64,000 bases of DNA. Origin: Isoetes taiwanensis (taxonomy: Eukaryota; Streptophyta; Lycopodiopsida; Isoetales; Isoetaceae). Positions 22,707 through 34,126 of the stretch are shown here, one piece after another. Within the stretch, counting starts at the first letter, position 1. Each line of letters starts with the position of its first letter. A model generated the notes under the pieces. That model made no database searches. It saw nothing but the letters and a program-made list of their open reading frames with translations, and was not told where the DNA came from. The DNA lies in NCBI GenBank assembly GCA_021234155.1, contig JAJEKV010000071.1, forward strand, positions 1,433,138 through 1,497,137. Reading direction: 5' to 3'. The position numbers and the translations under genes were made by a program.

Positions 22707-23144
22707 ATCGTGGCAGTCCGAAGACTTCGTCAATGATTCAAAAAACAAGCTTATCCGGAGGGAAAAGACCCGGATCAGATTTAGAAAGGTAAAACGATCG
22801 AATAAATTCATAGACCGGATCGGTAGTCTCCATGATCGCCGGATCCATGTAAATAAAGCTAAGAAGTATAGTCGAGATAAGTAATGTGATATTTCTGAAG
22901 ACATTTGCAGAGTCCACAGGTATTCGTCAATGATATTATGTATTTGAGTTACACAAGTTTAATTGAGTGGGTTGAAGATCATTTGTAAGTGAATATGTAT
23001 TCTATATGGTTGTGTGCACTTCAATAATACAATGAAATATGATCAATATTGTTCAAGGGAAATTTATCTAGTGAACAAGCTCTAGTGTGGCTTTAAGCTT
23101 TGGTTTATGATCTATACTTGATCTTAGAATAAATAATTCTAACA
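22707..23144 (+). repeat. Copia-1 3' LTR, right part
   Basis: Resumes at ATCGTGGCAGTCCGAAG and ends TTCTAACA, followed by the target duplication CTACA. Combined with 16,892-17,258 it restores an LTR of about 802 bp. Confidence 0.9.
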
Positions 23145-23149
23145 CTACA

Positions 23150-23634
23150 TTACCCAGAATGCCATTTCCACATAGCATGTACTTTCTCATGATTGTTTGT
23201 AATCTGGTGTGGAATAGAACTGCACATTCGACTGGGCAATCTTTCCAACATAGTCCATTATCTATGGTTTTGACAATGCTCTCTATGTCAATGATCTCCT
23301 GCCATCTTGTGTTGCTTACTTCATCGGCCATTAGAGTTAAGAAGAAGGATGGTATTCCCCACTTTGCTACCATGGCTAGTAAGCCCTTTAGGTGTCTCCT
23401 ATGCCATGATGAACTATTAGGTATGGTCTTTGGGACAATAAATTTGATAATGTGTCGTATGGCCTCTTCTTCTGTGGATGACGGATGTGTTCTCTGATAA
23501 TCAGCAATGTCCTTTTCAAGGTAGCATTTTTTTAGGGAGGTTGCGATAAGGTTGGCTTGTCGTATCTGGTACATAAGCATGAGGTAAGGCTTGTACAATG
23601 TATAAAGAGAGAACATAGTACCCAGCACGGCCAT
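23150..23634 (-). pseudogene. Helitron Rep protein, N-terminal portion beyond Copia-1
   Basis: Open frame with Helitron-like N-terminal domain features: FIVPKTIPNSSSWHRRHLKG, FFLTLMADEVSNTRWQEI, MLCGNGILGNV. The frame continues directly into the Rep piece at 10,562 when Copia-1 and one target duplication are removed (...GNV then EHYVIRYKIQ...). The true start lies further right; the first ATG-initiated residues here are MAVLGTMFSLYTLYKPYL. Confidence 0.8.
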
Positions 23635-25140
23635 GTGATCTGTAAATACAGTTTATGCTAGAGAGACTGTAAAGGAAGGGGTCTGACAGATGATTGGTGG
23701 TTTTGGATGTTTAATACTGATGCTAAAAGTTGTTGGTCGAAGGACTAGTTTTGTCAGGGGCTTTCACTCAAGCGTTATTCCCTTAATGATTCATTAGGCA
23801 CATTCTGATGTGTTTATTAAATAACCATCCAAGCTTTGAAAGGCTTCTTCTTCAAGTTTAACTGACGCCAAGCTGATGCTTGAAATCAGTGCAGTTATAA
23901 AAAAGCAGTTGATTCCTAATAAGCTTGCATTTTCTTGTTATAAGCCTACAAATGTTAGTATAAAGACGATGCAATCTTCAATTGCATTACATGATCCAAA
24001 CTTAGGTACACAGGGTCAAGACAGTCTGCTTTACCAAAGCTATCCAAGCACCATGCAAGATTCATCTAAAATTACATGACGACATCATTTTCACCTCAGG
24101 CCATTAGTCATTCTCATATACAATAAGCTACTGAAGCATGCAGCCACAACCCCTTGTTAGGGCTTATCACTCCAAAGCAAGCTAATGTCTATGAGATCTA
24201 AAAATGGAGGTGTTGCATGCCAAGAGACAACGATATATATATGCCCATAGGCTCTATCTAAGGTTTATTACTGTTTGAACCAATAGCTAGCATGTTTAAA
24301 ACGTTAAAGTATTAGCATGCACCTAGCATGCGGCCACTCAAAATAAAAATCCTGCAGAAGGCATAAGGCACAAGAATAACCCAAAATCTCCTTCCATTAG
24401 TTATATCACTAAGCAGTATGATGCATGCAAAGAGACAGTATTATTTACATCTCTGATATGCATGAGACCAGGTTACCAATTACCATTGTAGGATAGATAA
24501 ATCTAGGATGCATACATTCGTTTCAGCATGCATGTGTAATTCATACCTGTTATGCAAAGGGATCATGGACATACAATTGTTTCTTCAGTCTAGCTAAATT
24601 AAATTCTCAGACTTGCACCCTAGTTTGATAGAAAAGGGAGCCACATCTAGCAAGGCTTCAGTGCATGTATGCGCTACATATCCACCTTTTAAACAATTGC
24701 TTCTAATATATGGTGTGTGCCGGAACTAAGAATAATATAGCTTTCCATCCAAGCTTTAGATATGCACTCGCCACTATGATTGTATAAGCAAATGGGCATA
24801 AAACCTCTTACTAGCATTCAACCCTCTCAGACTTGCACAGTTATGCAAGGAGATAGTGTGAAAATTTAAGCTTAATGGCTCTAGCGTAGGATATTTGTAT
24901 CCCTGCTCTGCCCATTCAAACTATACCAAGTTATGGTTGAAGGATTAGGCCACGAGTGTACATATGATATTCAATCATTACAAGCTACTTTAACACTGTA
25001 GGTGGATGAATTCAGCAATATGGATCGGCAGTTCAATTATGTCCATGCCAAGTTCAAATGTTCATATCAGCCACTAAGAATGAATGGTATCTTCCTGCCA
25101 AGTTATATGACATCTGGCTCTTTTTTGTAAATGATGGGAC
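23635..25140. other. No gene recognised; likely Helitron 5' region
   Basis: AT-rich sequence with many short GCATGC/TGCATG words between about 24,130 and 24,680 and no open frame resembling a known family. The Helitron 5' terminus (TC...) should lie somewhere here or further right but could not be fixed. Confidence 0.4.
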
Positions 25141-25147
25141 ATAGTTG

Positions 25148-25261
25148 TAGACCCATGGTCGTCCAAATTTGGAGGTCTACGGTGGCTATTGTTTATTAGA
25201 ATTTTAAACCCATGACTATCCAAATTTAGAGGTCTATGGTGGCTATTTTTTATTGGAAATT
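25148..25261. repeat. 57-bp tandem duplication
   Basis: Two copies (25,148-25,204 and 25,205-25,261) share ACCCATG...TCCAAATTT...GAGGTCTA and GGTGGCTATT with several substitutions. Confidence 0.7.
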
Positions 25262-25796
25262 TAGATAGGGCATTAGAAAAATATGTATTCCACTACCTCT
25301 TACTCTTAATTGTTGTAAACTTGCAGCAATAGCAGGTGCCTACAGACTGAAGATCTGCCAAAAAGCAATATACACTGCCATAACTTCAAATGAAACAAAG
25401 TAAGAAAGATCATTAATAAGATCATTTATTTATGGTGCATTGGACAAAATAAATTATGTGTGGCATAACCTGTATAAAATAAGTACAAATACTGGCTTTT
25501 TTGTTGGGAAACAGAAAAAGCAAACTAAGGGAGACATTTAGCTCTATATAGCATAAATGACAATGGAGAGCAACATCAGCTTTTGGCAGGTAAACCATGT
25601 CAGCATGCAAGGAGCACCCAAAATAATATAGCAAACGTCTACCTCTATAAATACAGCTTAATTCAATTAATCACAAATATAGAAGTGGTCCAGCATAGCT
25701 TGCTACGATTTATTACATTGGCCAATTTGGAAATCTTGTTAGTATTGAATTCTCTACCTTATAAGTGAGCTTAGAACTTCTAATTCTAACCCTGTT

Positions 25797-25925
25797 TCTA
25801 GGCTTTCTGTCATTTTCTCCTTTTTCTTTCTGTCATTTTGTCTAGCCTCTCTCTCATTTTGTTCCTTTTTTATGTCACTTTCTGTCATTTGGCTCTTTTT
25901 CTTTCTATTATTTTGTCGATATACT
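25797..25925. repeat. Degenerate pyrimidine-rich array (CTTTCTGTCATTTT)
   Basis: The words TTTCTGTCATTTT, CTCTCATTTTG and TTTCTATTATTTTG recur at about 20-30 bp intervals. Low complexity; no coding meaning. Confidence 0.6.
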
Positions 25926-25974
25926 TCACTTTTCCTTCAATTTGCCCACGGTGCCATTATGCATGATGGGACAG

Positions 25975-26060
25975 TTGAACAATCCGGCCCCCCTCTACTG
26001 TAGTATCCAGCCTGCGAGGCTATATTATCCAGCCCCCTTCATTTAACTAATCCCTCCCCC
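25975..26060. repeat. Dispersed short repeat, copy a
   Basis: Contains GGCCCCCCTCTACTGTAGTA and, about 50 bp on, CAGCCCCCTTCATTTAACTA. It matches, in reverse orientation, 42,357-42,446 upstream of the NLR gene. A shorter match (CGGCCCCCCTCTAC) lies near 29,602. Confidence 0.6.
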
Positions 26061-26489
26061 TCCAAACACAAAAACAAAATTTGTCTTCTACCATTCAATA
26101 CAATAAATTAACAAATTAAACATATAACTCAATAACCAAACCATGAATTTTCCTTATCGAATATAATACTCAATGACTCTCGAATATGTAGCATAATAAC
26201 AGGGGGTTTTCTTTGTGTTTTTGTACGCTTTTCACAAAGGTTTTCCTAAGATTTTATGGCGTATTCGAATGCATGTACTAATGCGTACATCTAGAGTGCA
26301 CCATTTCTTAATCGTTGATTTAGTTTTTTTTTTCCAATGGTCCAACATCCAAGGGCTCACAACAAAAGCCCTCTTTTTATTTTAGTGGCTGAACATGCAA
26401 TCCTTGTTCATAGCATTTTAGGGCAGGAAACACAACAGGGATTAGCAAGATAAGATTAAGCTTCTTCATAAAAAATGGTGGCAGATCTT

Positions 26490-26580
26490 ATAACAGGGGG
26501 CGTGGTTTTGTGGGTCGGATTCAAGCAGGTCTCATAGAGCCTGATGGTGGGAAGCTTGTTGAGCTTGTAGTGCCCTTAAG
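26490..26580 (+). pseudogene. ATP sulfurylase-like gene fragment
   Basis: The frame reads AGLIEPDGGKLVELVVP, which resembles the N-terminal part of mature plant ATP sulfurylase (LIEPDGGxLVDLVVP), the enzyme that activates sulfate to APS. Only some twenty residues match and the rest of the enzyme is absent, so this is a fragment at most. Confidence 0.4.
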
Positions 26581-26759
26581 ACATCTCCTAAGAGCTTTAA
26601 GCTTAGGAAAGAAACTTGGAATGGCCAGACTTAGAAAATGGATCCGGCAACGGCAGTGGAATTACTTTGGAGAAATGGCACATCGAAAACCCCTGCAGGA
26701 GTCGGGGTAAGCTCCCATTGCTCAGAGCAAAGATCCCTGGAAAAACATTGCAGAGTCAT

Positions 26760-27259
26760 TTGCGCCCAAATCCAAATTTATCAAATCTGTTGGAGAAGTA
26801 TAGCGTTTTGCACAGGGCCTGCATCCGCAGATCTGGAGACCTGATCAGGTTTTTTCTTTCTCAATCCAAGAGGGAAATCATTTGCTATGGCTAATTTCTG
26901 CATTCTTATACAGCCTGATGACACAAAGAGTTATTCTTATGGATACCAGGCATAATTTAGATAGGATTTTATGTGAGCCCTTTGCCGGATCTTCATGGAA
27001 ACTGCCTGAAGATTTTCCATATATTTCTTTGCACCATTCCAAATGGTCCAAAGCGGGGGAATTCTTTCATTCATGGGATGAGGCTATAGAAAGAAATTTG
27101 GTTACATCTGTTAATCCAGATTTCCATCAGTGTTTCCAGGTTTCGAGGGGTAAAACAATCGTTTTGGGCCGAAATTTCTTTAGCGCTTGCAGAACATCTT
27201 CTACTGGTAAGACTATCACATTTCAAGCTTTTCATTCAGGGAAAACACGCCTCTTATAG
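26760..27259 (+). pseudogene. Xyloglucan fucosyltransferase-like (GT37) gene fragment
   Basis: In two frames joined near 26,890: LLEKYSVLHRACIRRSG, then SAFLYSLMTQRVILMDTRH and CEPFAGSSWKLPEDFPY. These follow the order of plant galactoside 2-alpha-L-fucosyltransferases (LHRRC, SAFLYALLTNRVLLVD, CEPFPxTSWLLPxDFP), Golgi enzymes that fucosylate xyloglucan. The glycine-rich GLGNR segment is missing at the frame junction and the C-terminal catalytic part is absent. No introns are seen. Confidence 0.6.
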
Positions 27260-27329
27260 ATTGCATTGCATGGATTTTGCTTCTATCATTCGGCATTGTG
27301 GTAACACTAAGGATTTGGAAGGAGGCTCA

Positions 27330-27611
27330 GGCAGTATTTGAGTCTATTCAGAAACCCAATGTATTCTCCTTGGAACCTTTTGCTTGTACTCCATAATTGC
27401 AGCATGTACACAGAATGGACATGAGAATCAAGCACTTGAATTTTTTAGGCAAATGCAGCTGGAGGGCATAGTCCCTGATAAAGTCACTTATGTGAGCGCT
27501 CTTGACGCTTGTGCTGCTTGTGCTGCTATGATGGATCTGGTAACTGGAAAGAAGATCCATCAGAACATTGTTGCCATGGGTTTTGAAGGAGACCTTGTTG
27601 TTGTTTTGTAG
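27330..27611 (+). pseudogene. Pentatricopeptide-repeat (PPR) protein fragment
   Basis: The frame carries PPR units: IIAACTQNGHENQALEFFRQ and EGIVPDKVTYVSALDACA, then GKKIHQNIVAMGFEGDLVV, typical of PLS-class organellar RNA-binding PPRs. A frameshift near 27,380 separates NVFSWN from the next unit. A second PPR piece follows within the inverted repeat. Confidence 0.75.
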
Positions 27612-27644
27612 CATATGCTTATTGTGGAGATGTTAAAGAATGCA

Positions 27645-28326
27645 ACACAATTGTTTGATGAAATGCCTTACCGTGATGTTATCTTCTGGACAAGTATGCT
27701 TGGAGCATATGTGCAGAATGGAAATAATAAGAAGGCTTTGGAGTTTTTCAATCAAATAAATCTTTGAAGGGGTGAAACGGATAAATACACTTATCTTTGC
27801 TTTGGATGCATGTGCCAATCTGGCGGCTCTAACAGATGGCTCGAACGCCCCTTTTTCGGCCTCATGGTAATTTTTCTTTCTTTACTTGATTGGTCCATGA
27901 AGCCATTGCGAGAGAGTAATCACGTTTTAGGTTTGAGTGCATGTTCAATGCATGTCTTTTTTTAAATGTGTTACCATTTGTCTATTATCTATTATGGTAT
28001 TATGTCACACTTAATATTAGGACTTCGAATGTAATGGCTTGTTTTTAGCTCTACTACCATTTCCTATTATGATTCATATGCACTAAGGAATCTCCATGCA
28101 CAGATATTATATGCACAATATTACATGCACTAAGGAAACTCCATGCACAATATTACATGCACCCCTACACCATCCTTAAGGCCCCGAAGGGGCCAAAAAA
28201 TTTTTTAGTTAACACAAACCATTAACACACAACTACTATTAACATTATTAACATAAACCATTGCATTTGACACATTTAAATTAAAATCCCCCTTAAACCC
28301 CCTTTGGTTTGGGTGCATATTCACAC
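27645..28326 (+). repeat. Left arm of a long inverted repeat containing a PPR fragment
   Basis: Starts in a PPR segment (QLFDEMPYRDVIFWTSMLGAY in frame). It runs through non-coding AT-rich DNA to ...TTGGGTGCATATTCACAC. The reverse complement is found at 28,556-29,232 with small indels, for example in the PPR part and the GGCCCCGAAGGGGCC segment. Confidence 0.9.
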
Positions 28327-28555
28327 GGGGGGTTACGTAGGGCAGCGAGAGCCCCAAAAAATTTACAATACATGTACAAAATTAACACCATTAAGTACAT
28401 TCTCTCAAACCTTATAGTATTTTGCAAACTTTAATATACAGTATATAAAAACTTGCACATGCATACCCCACAAACGAGGATCGCTATGTACGGTCCAGAT
28501 CTTGGAATAAAGGGCAAATATGCCCATCGGGCGACTCGTTGTCGGAGTAACCCAG

Positions 28556-29232
28556 GTGTGAATATGCACCCAAACCAAAGGGGGTTTAAGGGGGATTTTA
28601 ATTTAAATGTGTCAAATGCAATGGTTTATGTTAATAATGTTAATAGTAGTTGTGTGTTAATGGTTTGTGTTAACTAAAAATTTTTGGCCCTTAGGGCCTT
28701 AAGGATGGTGTAGGGGTGCATGTAATATTGTGCATGGAGTTTCCTTAGTGCATGTAATATTGTGCATATAATATCTGTGCATGGAGATTCCTTAGTGCAT
28801 ATGAATCATAATAGGAAATGGTAGTAGAGCTAAAAACAAGCCATTACATTCGAAGTCCTAATATTAAGTGTGACATAATACCATAATAGATAATAGACAA
28901 ATGGTAACACATTTAAAAAACAGACAGACAGACAGACTCTGAAACCTAAAACGTGATTACTCTCTGCAATGGCTTCATGGACCACTGTTAAAGAAAGAAA
29001 AATTACCATGAGGCCAGAAAAGGGGCCAGTTCGAGCCATCTGTTAGAGCTGCCAGATTGGCACATGCATCCAAAGCAGTCGCATAAGTGTATTTATCTGG
29101 TTTCACCCCTTCAGCATTTATTTGATTGAAAAACTCCAAAGCCTTCTTATTATTTCCATTCTGCACATATGCTCCAAGCATACTTGTCCAGAAGATAACA
29201 TCACGGTAAGGCATTTCATCAAACAATTGTGT
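28556..29232 (-). repeat. Right arm of the long inverted repeat containing the PPR fragment
   Basis: Starts GTGTGAATATGCACCCAAAC and ends in the PPR segment read on the minus strand (FDEMPYRDVIFWTSMLGAYV; EGVKPDKYTYATALDACANL). It preserves the PPR frame slightly better than the left arm, which has a disrupted INAEGVKPD segment. The loop between the arms is about 230 bp. Confidence 0.9.
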
Positions 29233-29960
29233 TAATAGTAATAGTAATTGTGTTAATGTTAATAGTAGTTGTGTGAATATAATACTCAATGACGAGTTAC
29301 AATGGCAAAGCACGACATTGCTTTTGGTCCATCCAATTAGAAAAAATCAATTCATAATCAGCATCCTACATAACTAGGCGCTGATAATGACAAAAACATC
29401 AGCACCTAGTTTTTAGAAATTTTTAAAAATGAAAACTCTCCTTTCTCCCAATATTTTAATATTGAATGTTTTGATCCACAAATTACAGGTCATGAATGTA
29501 GTAAGACTTCTTACATATTCGGTTTATCTAGTAAGGCTTCTTCAATATTCGGTTTGTATATCGGTTTGTATATCATTTTATTCGGTTTTGGCATCCAATC
29601 TTCAATATTCGGCCCCCCTCTACGGCATCATCAAGATAAAGACAACATAAACTGAAGTTAACCAAATTATTCAAATGTTTTTGGGTTGCCCCTAGGGGGG
29701 CAAACCCTTGTTTATGTGGGCTTTTGGCATATCCTAGGTATATGCTATAATATCCCTAGGATATGCTGATGACTGCTCAAAACCTCCTATTTCCTGTAAA
29801 CTCTCGGTCAGCTGGGCGATTCCCTTACACCAAAAATAAAACATGAAAAGGAACGGATAGATCGAGTAGAACTGTGTGTGACACGGCCGATTTGCATAAA
29901 CGGTTGATTGGGGAGTCGGATCTGGTTGCCTGGTGCGGATCTAGGTTGTTTGTTTTCCTA
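29233..29960. other. No gene recognised
   Basis: AT-rich; contains a short irregular array of ATATTCGGTTT words (29,515-29,610) and a CCCCTAGGGG palindrome near 29,691. Probably the promoter side of the strictosidine synthase-like gene at its right end. Confidence 0.4.
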
Positions 29961-29969
29961 ATTAGGGTT

Positions 29970-32900
29970 GTTTGTTTGTCTGCCGGATCCTCCAAAGGCA
30001 GAGGGATTATTTGCCAAGAATACCCTGCTTCAAGGCCTTGAAAAAATAGGAGCCGGCCTACTTCCTGGCCCTGAAGATGTGGCCGTGGATTCGGAAGGAA
30101 GACTATACACAGGCTGTGCAGATGGATGGATCAAAAGGATCTACCCGCATGGCAAGGTTGAGAACTGGACTTATGTTGGAGGCCATCCGTTAGGTCTGGC
30201 CTTTGGAATCCATGGTGAGCTTCTTGTTTGTGAACCATCCATGGTAAGTTCCTGCATTCTTTTGCTTCACGAATTTTATTTTGAGAAAGTTTCCTTTCTG
30301 TTTTAATTTTCCATATCTCCTCATTTTTTTTCTTTCTATTAGTCTCTGCTTAATAACATGAGTAACACGCTGCTTTTATGTTTTTATGTGTAACCTAGCG
30401 ATCTTTTTCTACTAGGGCTTGTTGAATATCACAGAAGATCATGGTGTGCAAACACTTTCAGACATGGCAGATGGCTTGAAATATAAGTATGGATATGCAT
30501 TTTTTCCTTAGTGCAGATTTGTCAATAGCTCTGCTTTTAATTTATCTGCAGATTGGCTGATGAGCTTGCTGTGACAAAAGATGGCACCATAGCACTGGTC
30601 ATTACTGAAGGGGATGTCATAATGGGCTTGCAACGCCTTGCTAACGGGAAGGCAGCAGCACCCTTCAACAGGGCATTGCAAGAAGGCTTCCCCCTGCACT
30701 GGACTACCAGTAGAGTTGTGCCCATATACAAAGCAGGGGACCCCCACAGCCCAGCCAACTATCGTACCATTATGGTCAGTTCTGTCTTTGCCAAGTTGCT
30801 TGCCGAGATTCTTGAGCAGCGACTGACACTTTGGGCAGAGGATGGAGAAGTGCGGGCTCTCACGCAGGCAGGCTTCCGCCCCCGACATTCTACTATTGAC
30901 CATATCTTCACTCTGCGAACACTCATAGAGGATAGCCGGAATCAACACCAGAATCTGTACTGTTGCTTTGTGGATTTCACAAAGGCTTTTGACACAGTGC
31001 CTCGGGATAAGTTGTGGGACAGATTGAGACAGCTAGGGACCCCCGTCGACTTGCAGAATGCTATATATGGCACTATCTGAGGCTTGCTCGGCCGTCTCTC
31101 ACACCGGCCGGGGAGCCCGTTGTTAGTAGCATTGGGGTGCGCCAGGGCTGCCCTCTATCCCCGACGCTCTTCGGCTTGTATATTGACCAGCTAGAAGAAT
31201 GGCTACCGAAAGCACGGGGAAGGCGCCGGTTGATGCACCACATAATCCCAACTCATATATGCCGATGATGTTGACCTGTTCGCATATACCCGGAGGACAT
31301 GCAACGCCACCGGATGCTTTGGACACTTTCCGCCAATTCACCGACATGAGAGTTAACTTGGCCAAGACAAGGGTGTTGCTGGTCCCATCATCCCGACCCA
31401 CGCCTTCCCTCATTCACTTACAAAGGGCGGCGGTGGAGGTGGCTCATCTTATAAGTATTTGGGCATTGAGTTTTCTACTACCACACACACTGGGATGCAT
31501 CCATCAGGTTACGGGTCACCGCAGTTGGAAAGCCCCAGATGCAATGCAAAACAACATCCACAAGGCGAGCCAGATGCATGGGGTCACCAGGCACACTTGT
31601 TCGTGGCCTTGGTTGAACCGGTCCTCCTCTATGGGGCAGAAGTGTGGGGGCGGTGATATCCCTCACCACATGGAACGATCTAGAGCAGTACGTAGAAGGC
31701 CTTCTTGGCCCGAAAGACTTTGGGAGTGAAGTCCACGGTCCCATATCGATCTTGCTCCAGGAGGCAGGCTTCCTTCCATTACAGAGGGGTGCTTACCGAA
31801 CGTTACATTATTTACTTCCGAAGGTGGTGGCTATGGATGAAGCCCGGCTGCCCAACCTTGCTTTGGCGGTGGCGATGGGCCCTTGGCGACTCAAAGCCTG
31901 CTGGAAAGACAAGCAAGCCCAGTGGTTCTCGCTATGGAATGTGCGGGCACACGGATATGGACCGTGCATACACCAAGGAACGGAACCTTGGCCTTGAAGC
32001 AAAGATTTTGGATGCTTGCTTCATGGCCAAGCTTTGGGATCAGAGAGGCCACGGTCACATGTCAAGGTGGCAAATTATCGACGGCGAGGTTAATCCCATG
32101 CTCACGAGGGGCCCACACCACTACCTCGCGCACCCATCTACCCATGAAAAAGCGCAGAGTGATTGCTTCCATTGAGCAGTGCACACCACCTCGCATTGAG
32201 ACGAGGGGAGATGGATTCGGGGAGCAGCGTGAGGACGAGTCCGTCGAGTCTTGTCAGCGAGGCCATTGAGGATGAAAGTCCGCCCTCCTCGGGCTGTCCG
32301 ATACCCGGCATATCCGGGCCTCCGGTATGCTTTCGGTTACATTTGTGCCCCATCGGGCCTTGCATGAGCTCACGAGCACGGCCTCCTGTAGGCTTGTTGG
32401 GATCATTACCTCCGGGAGGTAATGGATACGCCGGACTCGATTATGCTCCCACGTCCGACATTAACCTCGGTTGTACTTGTGATTATGTCTATAATCGTGC
32501 AAAGATGTCAAAGATCCTTATTGCTACTAAGGTTTTTCCCAAAACCCTTCCGGGGGGGTTTTTAATCCTGGTAGTAATCGCTGCTGCTCTCTCTTTGTAC
32601 TTGGGTCCCATAGGCCGGTTGGTCTCGTGGACGATAAAATCATATTCTATTCTATTCTATCGATGCGATTGCCAAATTTGGGATGAATTCATCTTCCCGG
32701 ATATTCTTGAATTCAGACCTACAGTGTGCTTCTCGATATGACCCCCGTGACTCCGAGACTATTGTTAGCTTTGAGAAACCTCTATTTTGCTAATGGCATA
32801 GCTCTTTCCCCAAAGCAAGACTTTTTGGTTTTCTGTGAAACAGCAAAGTAAGTAAAATTTAGTGTATGCATGTGTAATGTTTTAAAATTTGGTGGTTGAT

Positions 32901-33484
32901 CTACACTGAACTAAAAATATATTGTTATTCTTTCCTAGAGTAAGGTGTCAAAAGTATTGGCTTCAAGGACCCAAGAAGGGAACAACAGAGTTATTCATAG
33001 ATAACTTGCAAGGATTTCCAGACAACATACATCACAATGGAAAGGACACGTTTTGGATCGCTTTGGTTGCAGAGTATAAAAGTACATTAGACATAGTATG
33101 ACCATCATGATCATAGATGGGTATAGCTTTGTTAGGATGAATATGGCTTAATTGTTAAATGTTGTCATTATTATGCTGATAGTTATATTATTAATTCAGA
33201 TGAGATCCGCCTCAATGGAGAAACTTCAGCGCATATCTGCAATCAAATGGGTAATTTCACATCCAAAGCTTGTGGGCATCATGGATAGCAGCTCCTCCAG
33301 GATGGCCAAGATACTAGGGGTGAAGGAAGATGGAAATATAGTGGCATTCTTGGAAGACCCAAATGGTAAGAGCATTGCATTTGTTACCACAGCTTTGCAA
33401 ATTGGAGGTGACATGTATTTGGGCAATTTGGCTAGAGATTATATTGGCAAATTGAATATTGCTTCATTTAACTTGCCATCATGA
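29970..33484 (+). pseudogene. Strictosidine synthase-like (beta-propeller) gene, split by a retrotransposon
   Basis: Exons: about 29,970-30,243 (GPEDVAVDSEGRLYTGCADG; HPLGLAFGIHGELLVCEP), 30,416-30,486, 30,552 to about 30,592 (LADELAVTKDGTI), a remnant at about 32,670-32,847 (DEFIFPDILEF; LYFANGIALSPKQDFLVFCE), 32,939-33,095 (YWLQGPKKGTTELFIDNLQG) and 33,200-33,484. The order and motifs are those of plant strictosidine synthase-like/APMAP proteins, six-bladed propellers usually in the secretory pathway. The splice sites are canonical GT-AG. A LINE remnant sits in the third exon and a frameshift lies near 32,730, so the gene is dead as it stands. The start codon is not clear. Confidence 0.8.
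30593..32640 (+). mobile_element. Non-LTR retrotransposon remnant with (TATTC)n tail
   Basis: Reverse transcriptase motifs are spread over several frames: SPANYRTIMVSSVFAKLLAE, GFRPRHSTIDHIFTLRTLIE, CCFVDFTKAFDTVPRDKLW, GVRQGCPLSPTLFGLYIDQL, and a trace of YADDVDLFAYT. Frameshifts near 31,080 and 31,240 and beyond disable it. It ends with a short TATTCTATTCTATTCTAT run (about 32,643-32,660). That suggests a clade with a microsatellite 3' tail, unlike the poly(A) LINE at 34 kb. It is GC-richer than its surroundings. The 5' end is missing. Confidence 0.8.
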
Positions 33485-34030
33485 AGTATTATAAAATAAT
33501 GTACCATTGCTTGTCGAGGAAAATCCACCAAATGATAAAGATACCATGCTATTGGTTCAGAAAGATGCCATGCAAATTGCCTTAGAAGTTGAAGATTGCC
33601 TTATTTTGCCACGGCGCTTTTAATATATGAAATATCGTAGCATTGGTCATCCACCATCTTAATTTACAAGAAATATAGAACGCAAGTTGTGTGTGCAGAG
33701 TTAGGTAGAATTATGAATTATAGAGGTGAAATCGTTATGAGGTTGAGGAAGTTGTGCACAATTCTTTTTTGTCCTTTTGTGGCGATTTTTTATATTATAA
33801 AATTATAGTGTAAATATGTGTGTCATCTATCAAGCCCTAGATTGAAAGAATGAGATTCGCTATTTAATTGACCGACCAAAATTTTTAAACAGTATAAGAT
33901 GTTTTGATTCAATGGTCGAGATTCACTTGTTTCAATCCTATGGTTAAGATGTTTTAGAAGTGAAGATCCCTTGCTTCAATCCCTTGTCAAAATGTTTTTT
34001 AAAGTGGAATGGGAGAAGAGGAAAAGGGTG
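33485..34030. other. 3' flank of the strictosidine synthase-like gene; no further gene
   Basis: AT-rich, no coding signal. It ends in a purine-rich stretch (about 34,005-34,045) that is the target of the LINE insertion. Confidence 0.5.
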
Positions 34031-34126
34031 AAAAATGAAAGGGCATATTCACCCCGCACTAAGAAGGCGATTAGAGGGGGCTGGAGATGGCGGGAGGTAG
34101 GCGCTCGAACCCTCGAACCCTAAAAC

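Larger units (their letters stand above)
10568..23144 (+). mobile_element. Copia-1: nested, decayed Ty1/copia LTR retrotransposon
   Basis: The element is bounded by TG...CA and a perfect 5-bp target duplication CTACA (10,563-10,567 and 23,145-23,149). Order on the plus strand: 5' LTR, tRNA-iMet primer site, gag, integrase, reverse transcriptase, RNase H, 3' LTR. It carries three later insertions: a TIR element (12,478-12,738), a TRIM-like element (15,233-16,796) and a 5.4-kb element inside the 3' LTR (17,259-22,706). Without these the element would be about 5.3 kb. Coding parts carry deletions and stops. Copia-2 at 46,832 is a close relative and serves as an intact guide. Confidence 0.92.

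Noticed and set aside
24120-24680. Cluster of TGCATG/CATGCA (RY-like) words
   Set aside because: Irregular spacing and no associated gene; not strong enough to call a regulatory region.
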